The notes beneath the pieces are model-generated. The model searched no databases. It was not told the DNA's origin and saw only the letters and a program-made list of their open reading frames with translations. Of a DNA stretch of 29,935 nt, positions 14,183-22,559 are shown piece after piece. How positions within the stretch are numbered: the first letter of the stretch is position 1; each line of letters begins with the position of its first letter. Source of the DNA: GWC2-37-8 sp964485555 (lineage in GTDB: Bacteria; Patescibacteriota; Minisyncoccia; Moranbacterales; GWC2-37-73); the NCBI GenBank assembly GCA_964485555.1, contig CAZAJN010000067.1:1-29935 (forward strand). Direction: 5' to 3'. The translations under genes were made by a program, and so were the position numbers.

Positions 14183-15262
14183 ATGAAATATCTCAACGCG
14201 CTCAACACTATTCAGGGACTTGGAGCAAAGAAGCTAAAACTGTTGGTCAATCATTTCGAAACAGCTGAAGAAATTTGGCATGCAAGTCTTGATGAACTGA
14301 CCAACTCCGGCATCAGTGAAGATGTGGCCAGGATTATCATAGAGAAAAGACCATCTATTGACCCTGAACAAGAATGGTTGAAATTGGAAAAAGAAAATAT
14401 CCAAGTTTTCACAGAAAAAGACCCGCAATACCCCGCCCTGCTGAAGCAGATTCCAGATAATCCGCACCTCATCTATACAAGAGGAGATCTGGCTTGTCTG
14501 AAACTTCCGTTGATCGCAGTAGTGGGCTCTCGCAAACTGACCAGCTATGGAATCCAAGCAGCTCATGGCTTTGCCAAAAGCCTTGCGAAAAATGGCATCT
14601 GTGTGGTCAGCGGTCTGGCTTTTGGCATCGATGCCTGCGCCCACCGCGGAGCATTGGAAGCTGGCGGCAAAACGATTGCTGTCCTTGGAAACAGCCTTGA
14701 CGATCAAAATCTTGCTCCACGCTCAAATTTCAATCTCGCTCAAGACATTCTTGCTGGTGGAGGTTTGCTTATCAGCGAATTTTCAGTTCCAACCAAAGCT
14801 GAAATCTGGACATTCCCTGCTCGCAACAGAATCATGGCAGGGATGAGCCTGGGAACATTGGTCATTGAGGCAGCCGAGAAGAGCGGCAGCTTGATCACAG
14901 CCAATTTGACTTTGGATTATAATAGAGAAGTCTTTGCAGTGCCAGGGTCAATCTTTTCTCCCCAATCAACCGGCACACACAAATTGATCAAGGCAGGAGC
15001 AAAACTCGTCAGTTCAGCAATGGATGTCATTGGAGAACTGCGACTTGATTACATCGAAAACAAACCATCCCCCAGAGCAGCCACGGGACTTTCACAGACA
15101 GAAGAAAAAATATACCAAGAGCTCAGCCATGAAAGTCTTCACATTGACATAATAACCAAACTGACTAAACTAGAGACATCCGCCATATCATCCACCCTGG
15201 CTTTATTGGAGATAAAAGGTTTGATCAGAAATGTGGGAGGACAAAACTATATCAGGCTTTAG
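14183..15262 (+). CDS. dprA: DNA-processing protein DprA
   Basis: Loads RecA on incoming single-stranded DNA during natural transformation. A helical N-terminus (about 1-75) with a helix-hairpin-helix-like GLGAKKLKLL leads into the Rossmann-type core. Core motifs: VVGSRKLTSYG, VVSGLAFGIDACAHRGAL, WTFPARNRIMAGMS and GSLITANLTLDYNREVFAVPGSI. A winged-helix domain (about 300-359) closes the protein. The ATG at 14183, about 17 nt after the predicted transcript start, gives 359 aa. topA follows on the same strand. Confidence 0.96.
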   Translation: MKYLNALNTIQGLGAKKLKLLVNHFETAEEIWHASLDELTNSGISEDVARIIIEKRPSIDPEQEWLKLEKENIQVFTEKDPQYPALLKQIPDNPHLIYTRGDLACLKLPLIAVVGSRKLTSYGIQAAHGFAKSLAKNGICVVSGLAFGIDACAHRGALEAGGKTIAVLGNSLDDQNLAPRSNFNLAQDILAGGGLLISEFSVPTKAEIWTFPARNRIMAGMSLGTLVIEAAEKSGSLITANLTLDYNREVFAVPGSIFSPQSTGTHKLIKAGAKLVSSAMDVIGELRLDYIENKPSPRAATGLSQTEEKIYQELSHESLHIDIITKLTKLETSAISSTLALLEIKGLIRNVGGQNYIRL

Positions 15263-15334
15263 GCATTAGCTTTTCAGCTTTTTAGAAACATTGTTACACT
15301 AAAAAGCTAAGAAGCTAAATCCTAAGAAGCTATC
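15262..15334. repeat. Inverted TTAGCTT/AAGCTAA array between dprA and topA
   Basis: AGCTTTTTAG (15276-15285) is repeated inverted as CTAAAAAGCT (15299-15308), 10 bp with a 13-nt loop. Words of 7-8 nt flank both sides, such as AAGAAGCT twice on the right. Confidence 0.75.
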
Positions 15335-15336
15335 AA

Positions 15337-17586
15337 ATGAAACTTATCATCGTTGAGTCTCCTACCAAGGCGAAAACTATCACAAAATTTTTAGGCAAAG
15401 ATTTCACAGTGAAATCTTCTTTTGGTCATGTGCGAGATCTTCCCAAGAGCGATATGGGGATTGATATCGAAAAAGATTTCGAACCAAAATATGTCATTCC
15501 GGACAAATCAATTTTGAAAGTCGCGGAGCTGAAAAAGCTTGCGATCAAGGCCACGGAAGTCATCCTGGCATCCGATGAAGACCGTGAAGGAGAAGCTATT
15601 GCATGGCATCTTGTTGAAGCCTTAGGTTTGGACAAAAAAAATAAGAAACCTTACTCGCGTATCGTTTTTCATGAAATCACCAAGACCGCCATCGAAAACG
15701 CCCTTAAAAATCCAAGAACTATCGATTTGAATCTGGTTGATGCTCAACAAGCTCGCCGCGTGCTTGATCGCCTGGTTGGATATGAGCTGTCGCCCTTTCT
15801 CTGGAAAAAAATTCGCCGAGGCCTCAGCGCTGGACGCGTGCAATCCGTGGCGTTGCGCTTGATCGTGGAGCGTGAACGTGAGATACAAAAATTTGAAGCT
15901 GAGGAATTTTGGACAATTTCGGCCCAGATGCAAAAAGAAGGTGCAGAAGAAAAACTAGATGCAAACCTTATTGAAAAGAATGGTGAAAAAATCGAGCAGA
16001 CAATCACCTTGAAACTTTTCACTGGAGATTATAAAACCAAGAAAAGTGTCATCACTAACAAAAAAACTGCCGAAGAAATTTCACAGGAACTTCGCGACGC
16101 TGCATGTAAAGTTTTGAAAGTTGAAGAAAAAGAAACCCTCAGGAATCCTTCCGCGCCATTCACCACCTCAACTTTGCAACAAGCCGCTATCAGTAGTTTC
16201 GGTTTTTCAGCCAAGCAGACCATGATGATAGCTCAGAAATTGTATGAGGAAGGATATATCACCTACATGCGAACTGACAGCATGAACCTTTCCTTGGAAT
16301 CACTCATGAGCGCAAGAAAATTGATCGAAAAAGAATATGGTAAGGAATATTCATTGGAAAGTCCGAGGTATTTCAAAACAAAATCCAAATCAGCCCAAGA
16401 AGCCCACGAAGCTATCAGGCCGACAGATCCGGAAAAAACTCCTGATGAACTCTTCCCTCTGCTGGAAGCAAACCAGCATAAACTTTATCGTCTGATTTGG
16501 AATCGCATGATTGCTTGCCAAATGCAAAGCGCTAAACTTTCTTCCGTCAAAGCTGACATTGAAGCGCAGGGAGCAAAAAATAAATATCTGCTTCGCGCTT
16601 CCGGTTCGACTGTGATTTTTGACGGTTTCTTGAAGGTCTATGCGACGCGAGCCGCGCAGGCTGAATCATTTCTGCCACCATTGAAAGAAGGTGATGATCT
16701 GAATGTTTTGGAAGTTTTGCCGGTTCAAAAATTCACCTCCGCTCCTCCGCGCTACAATGAAGCCACGCTAGTTAAGGTTTTGGAAGAGCATGGGATCGGA
16801 CGACCTTCAACCTATGCACCCACCATTTCCACCATTATTGAAAGAAAATATGTCGACAAAAACGAAGACAAAAGACTTTTTCCAATGGAAATTGGCTTTC
16901 CGGTCAACGACTTATTGGTTGAACATTTTCCAGAAATAGTTGGTATAGATTTCACAGCGACCATTGAAAAGAGTTTCGATGACATCGCAGAGGGCGAGAA
17001 AAAATGGGTACCTGTCATCCGCGATTTCTATGAGCCTTTCCATAAACGTTTGGAGGAAAAAACAGACAGCGTCAAAAAGGAAGACTTGCAAGAAAAACTC
17101 GGCAGACCATGCCCTACTTGTGGCGGAGAATTGATCATGAAATTCGGTCGCTTCGGAAAATTTATCGCTTGTCAGAATTATCCAACTTGCAAATACACCG
17201 AAAAAACAGAATCGGAGAAAAAGGAAGAAGAAGAAAATTCAGGTGTGATTTGCGACAAGTGTGGAGCTCCAATGACTGTTAAACGCGGACGATTCGGAGC
17301 GTTTCTTGGATGCAGCAAATATCCGGAATGCAAAAACATCATGAATATCGAGAAAAAGACCGGGGTGAAATGCCCTAAATGCTCAGAAGGCGATGTCATT
17401 GAAAGAAAATCGAAAAAAGGAAAGATGTTCTACGGTTGCAACAAATATCCGCAGTGTGATTTCGTGATGTGGAACAAACCTACCGGCGAAGCCTGCCCTA
17501 CTTGCGGGCAACCGCTTGCTTTTGCAGCCAAAGGCAAGATCACATGCTCAAACAAGGAATGTGGCTTCAGCAAAGATCAGGAATAG
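15337..17586 (+). CDS. topA: DNA topoisomerase I
   Basis: Type IA enzyme that relaxes negative supercoils. The Toprim domain starts at IIVESPTKAKTI and carries ASDEDREGEAIAWH near residue 80. The active-site block is YITYMRTDS with nucleophile Tyr310. HEAIRPTDP and GRPSTYAPTISTI are further type IA blocks. The tail carries four cysteine modules: three typical zinc ribbons (CPTCGG, CDKCGA, CPKCSE) and a fourth beginning CPTCGQ. At 749 aa it is full length. A terminator follows the stop. Confidence 0.98.
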   Translation: MKLIIVESPTKAKTITKFLGKDFTVKSSFGHVRDLPKSDMGIDIEKDFEPKYVIPDKSILKVAELKKLAIKATEVILASDEDREGEAIAWHLVEALGLDKKNKKPYSRIVFHEITKTAIENALKNPRTIDLNLVDAQQARRVLDRLVGYELSPFLWKKIRRGLSAGRVQSVALRLIVEREREIQKFEAEEFWTISAQMQKEGAEEKLDANLIEKNGEKIEQTITLKLFTGDYKTKKSVITNKKTAEEISQELRDAACKVLKVEEKETLRNPSAPFTTSTLQQAAISSFGFSAKQTMMIAQKLYEEGYITYMRTDSMNLSLESLMSARKLIEKEYGKEYSLESPRYFKTKSKSAQEAHEAIRPTDPEKTPDELFPLLEANQHKLYRLIWNRMIACQMQSAKLSSVKADIEAQGAKNKYLLRASGSTVIFDGFLKVYATRAAQAESFLPPLKEGDDLNVLEVLPVQKFTSAPPRYNEATLVKVLEEHGIGRPSTYAPTISTIIERKYVDKNEDKRLFPMEIGFPVNDLLVEHFPEIVGIDFTATIEKSFDDIAEGEKKWVPVIRDFYEPFHKRLEEKTDSVKKEDLQEKLGRPCPTCGGELIMKFGRFGKFIACQNYPTCKYTEKTESEKKEEEENSGVICDKCGAPMTVKRGRFGAFLGCSKYPECKNIMNIEKKTGVKCPKCSEGDVIERKSKKGKMFYGCNKYPQCDFVMWNKPTGEACPTCGQPLAFAAKGKITCSNKECGFSKDQE

Positions 17587-17591
17587 CAAAA

Positions 17592-17639
17592 TAGCTTCTT
17601 AGCTTCGTTAGCTTGTTAGCTTTTTAGCCTTTTAGTAAT
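17592..17639. repeat. TAGCTTnT word array after topA
   Basis: About six copies of an 8-nt word of the type TAGCTTCT (one copy 9 nt) run from just after the topA stop. The words match the arrays at 3250-3290 and 15262-15334. Confidence 0.7.
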
Positions 17640-17644
17640 AGAAA

Positions 17645-17692
17645 CGCATGAGTCACGAAAAATCAGCATAAAAGTGCTGATTTTTTCATGCG
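17645..17692 (+). terminator. Terminator of topA
   Basis: Inner stem AATCAGCA (17661-17668) with TGCTGATT (17675-17682), followed by T residues. An outer stem CGCATGA (17645-17651) with TCATGCG (17686-17692) encloses it. Confidence 0.8.
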
Positions 17693-17744
17693 AATTTATT
17701 GAGAATGCATAATTTTAGTCGTATCAATTAAATAATTACAATTA

Positions 17745-17864
17745 GCATATTTTGTTTTGCTGTTTTCTTTTTGGCCAACAATTCAGAGCAGTAATTCTTG
17801 AGTCCTTGACCATAGATCTCGGTCAAGGACGTGCTCAAAAAGGAAATAGCAAAACAAAAAATGC
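17745..17864. repeat. Nested 120-nt palindromic element between topA and rel
   Basis: Outer arms 17745-17773 and 17836-17864 are 29 nt each. As RNA they pair fully except for one mismatch, counting two G-U pairs. GAGCA (17786-17790) pairs with TGCTC (17832-17836). The core GTCCTTGACC (17802-17811) pairs perfectly with GGTCAAGGAC (17821-17830) over a 9-nt loop. No ORF lies inside. It could be a MITE-like insertion or a structured RNA. The 409-nt gap 17587-17995 otherwise holds the word array, the topA terminator and the rel promoter. Confidence 0.75.
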
Positions 17865-17925
17865 ACTTGGTACTAAGTAGTTGGATCTACATATTGCATA
17901 TAATCCTGTTTTTTGCAAATTTAAA

Positions 17926-17954
17926 TTGCTGTACGGGCAACTATATCCTATACT
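17926..17954 (+). promoter_or_regulatory. Promoter of rel
   Basis: TTGCTG (17926-17931), 17 bp, TATACT (17949-17954). The rel ATG lies about 35 nt past the predicted start, behind the SD AGGAG at 17987-17991. Confidence 0.6.
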
Positions 17955-17995
17955 GTAAGTAAGATTAATATTACCCCAAACGTATTAGGAGATAT

Positions 17996-19492
17996 ATGAA
18001 AAAACTTACCATAGAAGATGTCATAAGGGCGCTCAAAAATCCTCCTAGCGAGGCTCGTGTTGCTGTCATAAAGAAAGCTTACGAATTTGCTTTCCAAGCC
18101 CATGTAGGTCAAAAAAGACGCTCAGGGGAAGACTACATCCAACATCCATTGGCCGCCGCCAAGATTCTGGCAGAAATAGGCATGGGGGGCAAAACAATTG
18201 CCGCCTGTCTTTTGCATGACGTGCCTGAGGACACCCAAGTCACCATGGCAGAAGTTGAGAAAACTTTCGGGAAAGAAATTGCAGCCATGGTGGACGGAGT
18301 GACTAAACTTGGAAAGATAAAACTGCGAGGCTCGCATGAAGAATATTTTCTGGAAAATCTGCGCAAGATGTTCATCGCCATGGCAACTGACATCAGAGTC
18401 ATCATCATAAAGTTGGCCGACAGGCTACATAACATGCAAACATTGCAGCACAATCCTCCTGAAAAACAACTGCGCATTGCCAGAGAAACCATGGAGGTTT
18501 TTGCGCCGATTGCCAACAGACTCGGAATGGGAGAAATAAAAACGCAGCTTCAAGACCTGTCATTTCAATATCTTGATCCAACAAACTACCAGGCAGTCAA
18601 GGAACTGGAAGAAAAGGATTACAAACAAAGAAAACAATACGTCGATCAAGCGATCCATGAACTTGAGACTGACATAAAAAAGGAAGGTATTGATGTTTTA
18701 GAAATCCACGGAAGAGCAAAAAGTGTTTATAGTTTGTATCTCAAACTGCAAAAACATGACATGGACATCAATCGTGTCTATGATCTGGCAGCTGTAAGAA
18801 TAATTGTCAATGAAGTTGCGGACTGCTATGAGACGCTAGGGGTGGTCCATAAAAAATATCGTCCGATGATCGGCAGAATCAAAGACTACATTTCCCTGCC
18901 GAAGCCGAACGGATATCAATCCATTCACACCACTGTGTTCGGACCAGACGGGAAAATTCTGGAAGTGCAAATCAGGACGCTAAAGATGCACAATGAAGCA
19001 GAGTTCGGGATCGCAGCGCACTGGCTGTACAGCGAGGGGAAAAAGAAGAAAAACTGGCGCGACTTTTTGTTTAAAAAGAAAAAAGCTATTCCGGAAAAGG
19101 AGTTGGAGTGGGTCAAACAACTCCGCGAGTGGCAAAATGAAATAGGTCGAGATGATGAAGAATTTATCCAGGGTCTTAAGATTGATTTCTTCAAAAACCA
19201 CATCTTTGCTTTCACGCCACAAGGCGACATCATAGATTTGCCGGAAGAAGGGACTCCTATTGATTTTGCTTATGCTATTCACGGAGAAATCGGCAACCAT
19301 GCCACTGGAGCCAAGGCTAATAACAAGATGGTCTCATTGGATTACCAGATAAAAAACGGTGAAGTTATTGAAATTCTGACTTCAAAGGACCGCAAAAGTC
19401 CGAACGCCGACTGGCTGAAGTTTGTGAAAACCTCAGTGGCAAAATCGCACATCAGACGCGAGCTGAAGAGGAATGATCTTGCTAAACAGTAA
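17996..19492 (+). CDS. rel: RelA/SpoT-type (p)ppGpp synthetase/hydrolase, short form
   Basis: Makes and degrades the alarmone (p)ppGpp. The HD hydrolase domain is intact at motif level: H50 in IQHPLAAAKIL, H74-D75 in LLHDVPEDT, and KLADRLHNMQTL. The synthetase domain has GRAKSVYSLYLKL, YDLAAVRIIV and PNGYQSIHTTV, followed by VQIRT and HNEAEFGIAAHW. A TGS domain (about 400-460) begins FAFTPQGDII. The protein ends soon after at 498 aa, while canonical Rel has about 720-740 aa with helical, zinc-finger and ACT domains; those ribosome-contacting and regulatory parts are absent. No frameshifted continuation is seen: a clean terminator follows. SD AGGAG is present. Confidence 0.95.
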   Translation: MKKLTIEDVIRALKNPPSEARVAVIKKAYEFAFQAHVGQKRRSGEDYIQHPLAAAKILAEIGMGGKTIAACLLHDVPEDTQVTMAEVEKTFGKEIAAMVDGVTKLGKIKLRGSHEEYFLENLRKMFIAMATDIRVIIIKLADRLHNMQTLQHNPPEKQLRIARETMEVFAPIANRLGMGEIKTQLQDLSFQYLDPTNYQAVKELEEKDYKQRKQYVDQAIHELETDIKKEGIDVLEIHGRAKSVYSLYLKLQKHDMDINRVYDLAAVRIIVNEVADCYETLGVVHKKYRPMIGRIKDYISLPKPNGYQSIHTTVFGPDGKILEVQIRTLKMHNEAEFGIAAHWLYSEGKKKKNWRDFLFKKKKAIPEKELEWVKQLREWQNEIGRDDEEFIQGLKIDFFKNHIFAFTPQGDIIDLPEEGTPIDFAYAIHGEIGNHATGAKANNKMVSLDYQIKNGEVIEILTSKDRKSPNADWLKFVKTSVAKSHIRRELKRNDLAKQ

Positions 19493-19526
19493 AACAAAAG
19501 TCAGGCATCAGCCTGACTTTTGTTTT
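19491..19526. terminator. Bidirectional terminator between rel and orf290
   Basis: A near-perfect stem of 16 bp: AAAACAAAAGTCAGGC (19491-19506) with its inverse (19511-19526), four-base loop. T-rich tails occur on both strands, which suits convergent genes. Confidence 0.85.
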
Positions 19527-19544
19527 ATCTTCTTTCTTGCATTT

Positions 19545-20417
19545 TTAATTTGTCGGAACATACCAGGCAATTCCTTCATATTTCCAAACATCAGTTGGAT
19601 ATGTGACCATTATGTAATTTTTTTCATCCTCTGAAGCAGTGTAAAAATGTCCTTGTTTGGTGTCACTCCAGAAGCGATACAGCGGGTTCGTGTTGGATAT
19701 CTGACCTGCATAGGCATAATATGCGATTCCCTCATATTTCCAAACATTTTCAGGATAATTGGCAATCACATAGTTCTTTTCATCTTCTGAGGCTGTGTAG
19801 AAATGATGTTGTTTTTGATCTGACCAGAAGCGATAGATCGCAGTCGAGTCTGCTGCTCCTTGCTGAACAGCATTGTAGGCTTCTCCTTCATATTTCCAGA
19901 CATTCTCCGGATAGGTTGCAATGATGTAGTTTTTTTCATCTGCTGAGGCTGTATAGAAATGTCCTTGCTTTTGATCTGACCAGAAACGATAGATGGGCGT
20001 ATACACCTGAGGTTCCTGAGGTTCCTGAACTTGCAATGGAATGAATTTACTAACCTCAGTATCAGTGCCATTCGACGCACATCCACTCAAATTTCCACTG
20101 GTGTCATAGGCAACCACGGTGAAATAATATGTCTGACCCTCGGTAAGATTGCTAAAAGTGTAATTAGTTGCAGCTGGATTCGCAACATCGACATATTGAT
20201 CAACACTAGCAACAGGACAAATGTCAGCCCAATTACTTTCAGTGCCATAGTAAACCCTGAAACCATCCAGATCAGTAAGTGAACTATCGTCTACATTGGT
20301 AGTCGGAGGAATCCACGAAACAGTTGCAGTTCCCGCAGCCTTCGCATCAAATGCAAAGATTGTTCCAAGAGAAACAAGAGCAAAAGCAAGCAGCGGTATC
20401 TTTTTTTGTTTTTTCAT
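19545..20417 (-). CDS. Exported protein: fibronectin-III-like domain plus three DUF5648-like repeats
   Basis: A signal peptide (Lys-rich start, then LLAFALVSLGTIFAFDAKA) is followed by a fibronectin-III-like domain (about 30-130) with GFRVYYGT and LTEGQTYYFTVVAYD. Three copies of a 44-45-residue repeat follow, each with YRFWSD, HFYTAS and VWKYEG, matching the pattern of the DUF5648 repeat found in secreted proteins. The work of these repeats is unknown; surface or sugar binding is a guess. The ATG at 20417 gives 290 aa; a TTG at 20438 would add seven residues. It lies 22 nt downstream of orf127, whose FN3 domain is a relative, so the two probably form one unit. Confidence 0.85.
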   Translation of the reverse strand: MKKQKKIPLLAFALVSLGTIFAFDAKAAGTATVSWIPPTTNVDDSSLTDLDGFRVYYGTESNWADICPVASVDQYVDVANPAATNYTFSNLTEGQTYYFTVVAYDTSGNLSGCASNGTDTEVSKFIPLQVQEPQEPQVYTPIYRFWSDQKQGHFYTASADEKNYIIATYPENVWKYEGEAYNAVQQGAADSTAIYRFWSDQKQHHFYTASEDEKNYVIANYPENVWKYEGIAYYAYAGQISNTNPLYRFWSDTKQGHFYTASEDEKNYIMVTYPTDVWKYEGIAWYVPTN

Positions 20418-20439
20418 GACATTTTTCTTCTTTTTCAAA

Positions 20440-20823
20440 TTAAAGTCGATTAAGTAATGATTTTATTTTATCTTGCAAAGATATTCGAATTTCCTTGCTC
20501 ATTTCTTCAGAAAAACAGCTTTCCTTGCCTGCAGAATTGACGGAAGTTACCGAAAAATAATATGTCTGCCCGTCTTTCAGGTTCTTTATTTCATATGAAG
20601 TGTTATTTCCAGCTTCTATTTTTTTTGCATATCCTGCCCGCGGACAATCTTCGGTTCTTTTTAAAGTTCCATAATAAATCTTATATCCAGTCACATTTTC
20701 TTCGACAGATGTGTTCCAATTGAGCTTAGCTTTTCCATCAAGTTCAAGATCACGCAGAAAAATTTGCCAACCAATAAACATTGAAACTAGAATAATGGAA
20801 ACAAATAAAGTTATCTTCTTCAT
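20440..20823 (-). CDS. Membrane-anchored or exported fibronectin-III-like protein (127 aa)
   Basis: An N-terminal hydrophobic segment (about 4-22) acts as signal anchor or signal peptide. The rest is a single FN3-like domain with GYKIYYGT, LKDGQTYYFSVTSVNSAGKES and a lysine-containing tail. It aligns visibly with the FN3 domain of the next gene (GF/YRVYYGT, CP, DGQTYYF). Two cysteines (in EDCP and ESCF) are shared in position with that domain and may form a disulfide. A possible extended -10 promoter lies about 30 nt upstream of the ATG. No specific function can be assigned. Confidence 0.8.
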   Translation of the reverse strand: MKKITLFVSIILVSMFIGWQIFLRDLELDGKAKLNWNTSVEENVTGYKIYYGTLKRTEDCPRAGYAKKIEAGNNTSYEIKNLKDGQTYYFSVTSVNSAGKESCFSEEMSKEIRISLQDKIKSLLNRL

Positions 20824-20853
20824 TAAGATCAGCTACTATATATTTATAAAACA

Positions 20854-20859
20854 ATTATA
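20854..20859 (-). promoter_or_regulatory. Possible extended -10 promoter of orf127
   Basis: Minus strand TGTTATAAT: perfect -10 with the TG extension. The -35 is weak. The leader would be about 25 nt. Confidence 0.4.
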
Positions 20860-20905
20860 ACACATATTCATAAAGACAACACTCTGCATAAGTATAGGCA
20901 TAATC

Positions 20906-22324
20906 TCATTCCACCCCCAATCCTGTCGGTGCAGCCGGCGCTGTCTCATCAGCTGGTCCCTGAAAAGAAGCGAGGGTTGAAAAATAAGTGGGTCCGATGC
21001 GAGAATCATTGATCACGATGTCATCAACCCACCAGCGTGTGTCCAATCCGCCAATCATATCATGGAGACTTCCACGATTTCCACCCATGACAAATTTATT
21101 ATAATAGTGATCGAAAACATTGAGGTGATTTTCGGTGGATGCATAATGACCTTTTTCAACGCCATTTTGATCATAAATCCAAAAATCCGTCGTTCCGTCA
21201 GCAAGATCTTTTGTTCCCAGGTCTTGTGCCATCTCAACTGCAAACCATTCGTTGTTCTCAAAATAATTTTCAATATCCAAGGTTGTTCCATTGCGAACAG
21301 GAACACTGGCCTGTGTCTGTAAATAGGTATACAAACCCGGATTTTGCCATTCTGAAGCTACATGTATGTTCTTAGTAAAATACAGATCATTAGTATGAGA
21401 AGCCCCGCCTCCATAAAAATTAAAAACACTGAAATTGAGGCCATACTCATCCAAACGATAATAACTAGGAGCCGCAGGATCAACCAAGACTAGATCTTCA
21501 GCTGTCCCCCATTTGCTTATTTCAACAAAACCAGAGTTAAGTTCAAACATCTTAAGAAACGCGCCGACTGTGTCATAACCCCCAGCAAGACACTGACCAT
21601 CAGGAGTTATGCAGTCATTAAAAAACTCCGGCCCTAGTTTTATCATAAAGAAAACATGGGCTTTCTTAAAACCACTTTTTCCTGTTATGCCGTCTCCAAA
21701 GTATGTACCCAAGCGTTGAGCTCCAATACCTTCAATAGCTGGATTTAAGTCACTCGCATTGTTGTCTCCAAGATCCATCATCAACGACTTTCCGGTTCCA
21801 CGCCAATTATGAGAGGGTCCATGATCGGCGATAAAAAGCGGCCATTGAATGTTTGTTCCGGTTTTTGAACCACTGCTGATATTTTCTCCTGCTACAAAAT
21901 TCGAAACTTGTTGCACGCCATCCGTGCTTGTTATTTGAATATAACTTTTTCCGTCAAGCTCCCAAATTCTTTCTATGGTATCAGTAGCACCAGAAATGCT
22001 TCCAGTAATGACATCGCCTCTAGCAAATATTCCATTTCCCGGCGTGTACTCAAAAGACATGCCCTTGCTGTTCCAAATAGTCCAAATGGAATCACTGCCG
22101 TCATTGTTCTTAGGAAGAGTTGAATTGGAAGCGCAAGTATCGCAACCAGCTGAAGAATAGAACTGACCGCCAGGCGTCCAGTCTTGAAGATTATCGAAAG
22201 TTTCCACCACCTTTGCCGATGAAAAGGTGCTCTTCAACTGTGCCTCCCAATCAGCGCTAGCAGATTCGAAACCGACCAAGAATAAAATCGCTAGCAAAGA
22301 AATTTTTATAATTTGTTTTTTCAT
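20906..22324 (-). CDS. Large exported protein of unknown function (472 aa)
   Basis: A clear signal peptide (KKQIIKISLLAILFLVGFESASA) leads into a body rich in Trp, Gly and Asn with few charged repeats, such as WTPGGQFYSS, NWRGTGKSLMMDLGD and TRWWVDDIVIND. This looks like a beta-sandwich (concanavalin/lyase-like), which is a fold guess only. CDTC (residues about 60-63) may form a disulfide. The protein stops at ETAPAAPTGLGVE, a typical linker and first strand of an FN3 domain, so the C-terminus looks cut off. No FN3 sequence continues in any frame after the stop. It is first of three exported-protein genes in the same direction. No SD; the leader contains the small palindrome AAGGACATCCTT. Confidence 0.8.
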   Translation of the reverse strand: MKKQIIKISLLAILFLVGFESASADWEAQLKSTFSSAKVVETFDNLQDWTPGGQFYSSAGCDTCASNSTLPKNNDGSDSIWTIWNSKGMSFEYTPGNGIFARGDVITGSISGATDTIERIWELDGKSYIQITSTDGVQQVSNFVAGENISSGSKTGTNIQWPLFIADHGPSHNWRGTGKSLMMDLGDNNASDLNPAIEGIGAQRLGTYFGDGITGKSGFKKAHVFFMIKLGPEFFNDCITPDGQCLAGGYDTVGAFLKMFELNSGFVEISKWGTAEDLVLVDPAAPSYYRLDEYGLNFSVFNFYGGGASHTNDLYFTKNIHVASEWQNPGLYTYLQTQASVPVRNGTTLDIENYFENNEWFAVEMAQDLGTKDLADGTTDFWIYDQNGVEKGHYASTENHLNVFDHYYNKFVMGGNRGSLHDMIGGLDTRWWVDDIVINDSRIGPTYFSTLASFQGPADETAPAAPTGLGVE

Positions 22325-22397
22325 TTTATTTTTTTCACTTTAAGGATGTCCTTACTAATTTATTTTATCATATATCAAAAAATCTTGCATTAAGTCA

Positions 22398-22515
22398 CTG
22401 TCACAAAATAATTTACGCATTTAGCACTCATCTTCACATCATCTTTATCTGAAAAATTTTTCAAATAGATCTGACGCAAATCTGAGCACGACCTGTACAA
22501 ATTATTTTGTTACAG
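22398..22515. repeat. 118-nt inverted-repeat element between parB and orf472
   Basis: CTGTCACAAAATAATTT (22398-22414) recurs inverted at 22499-22515 with one mismatch. Between the arms lies AT-rich DNA with its own short palindromes (around 22447-22470). No ORF is inside. It is comparable in size and nested form to the element at 17745-17864, but the sequences differ. Confidence 0.6.
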
Positions 22516-22520
22516 CGCCT

Positions 22521-22552
22521 AAAAAACCACTTCTAAAATTGAAGTGGTTTTT
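22521..22552 (-). terminator. Terminator of parB
   Basis: AAAAACCACTTC (22522-22533) pairs with its inverse (22541-22552) around a 7-nt loop; T-tract on the minus strand, 8 nt after the parB stop. Confidence 0.85.
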
Positions 22553-22559
22553 AGTCTTT

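Noticed and set aside
20839..20905. Continuation of the orf472 FN3 domain by frameshift
   Set aside because: The minus-strand frames after the stop at 20906 were read and none encodes FN3-like sequence.
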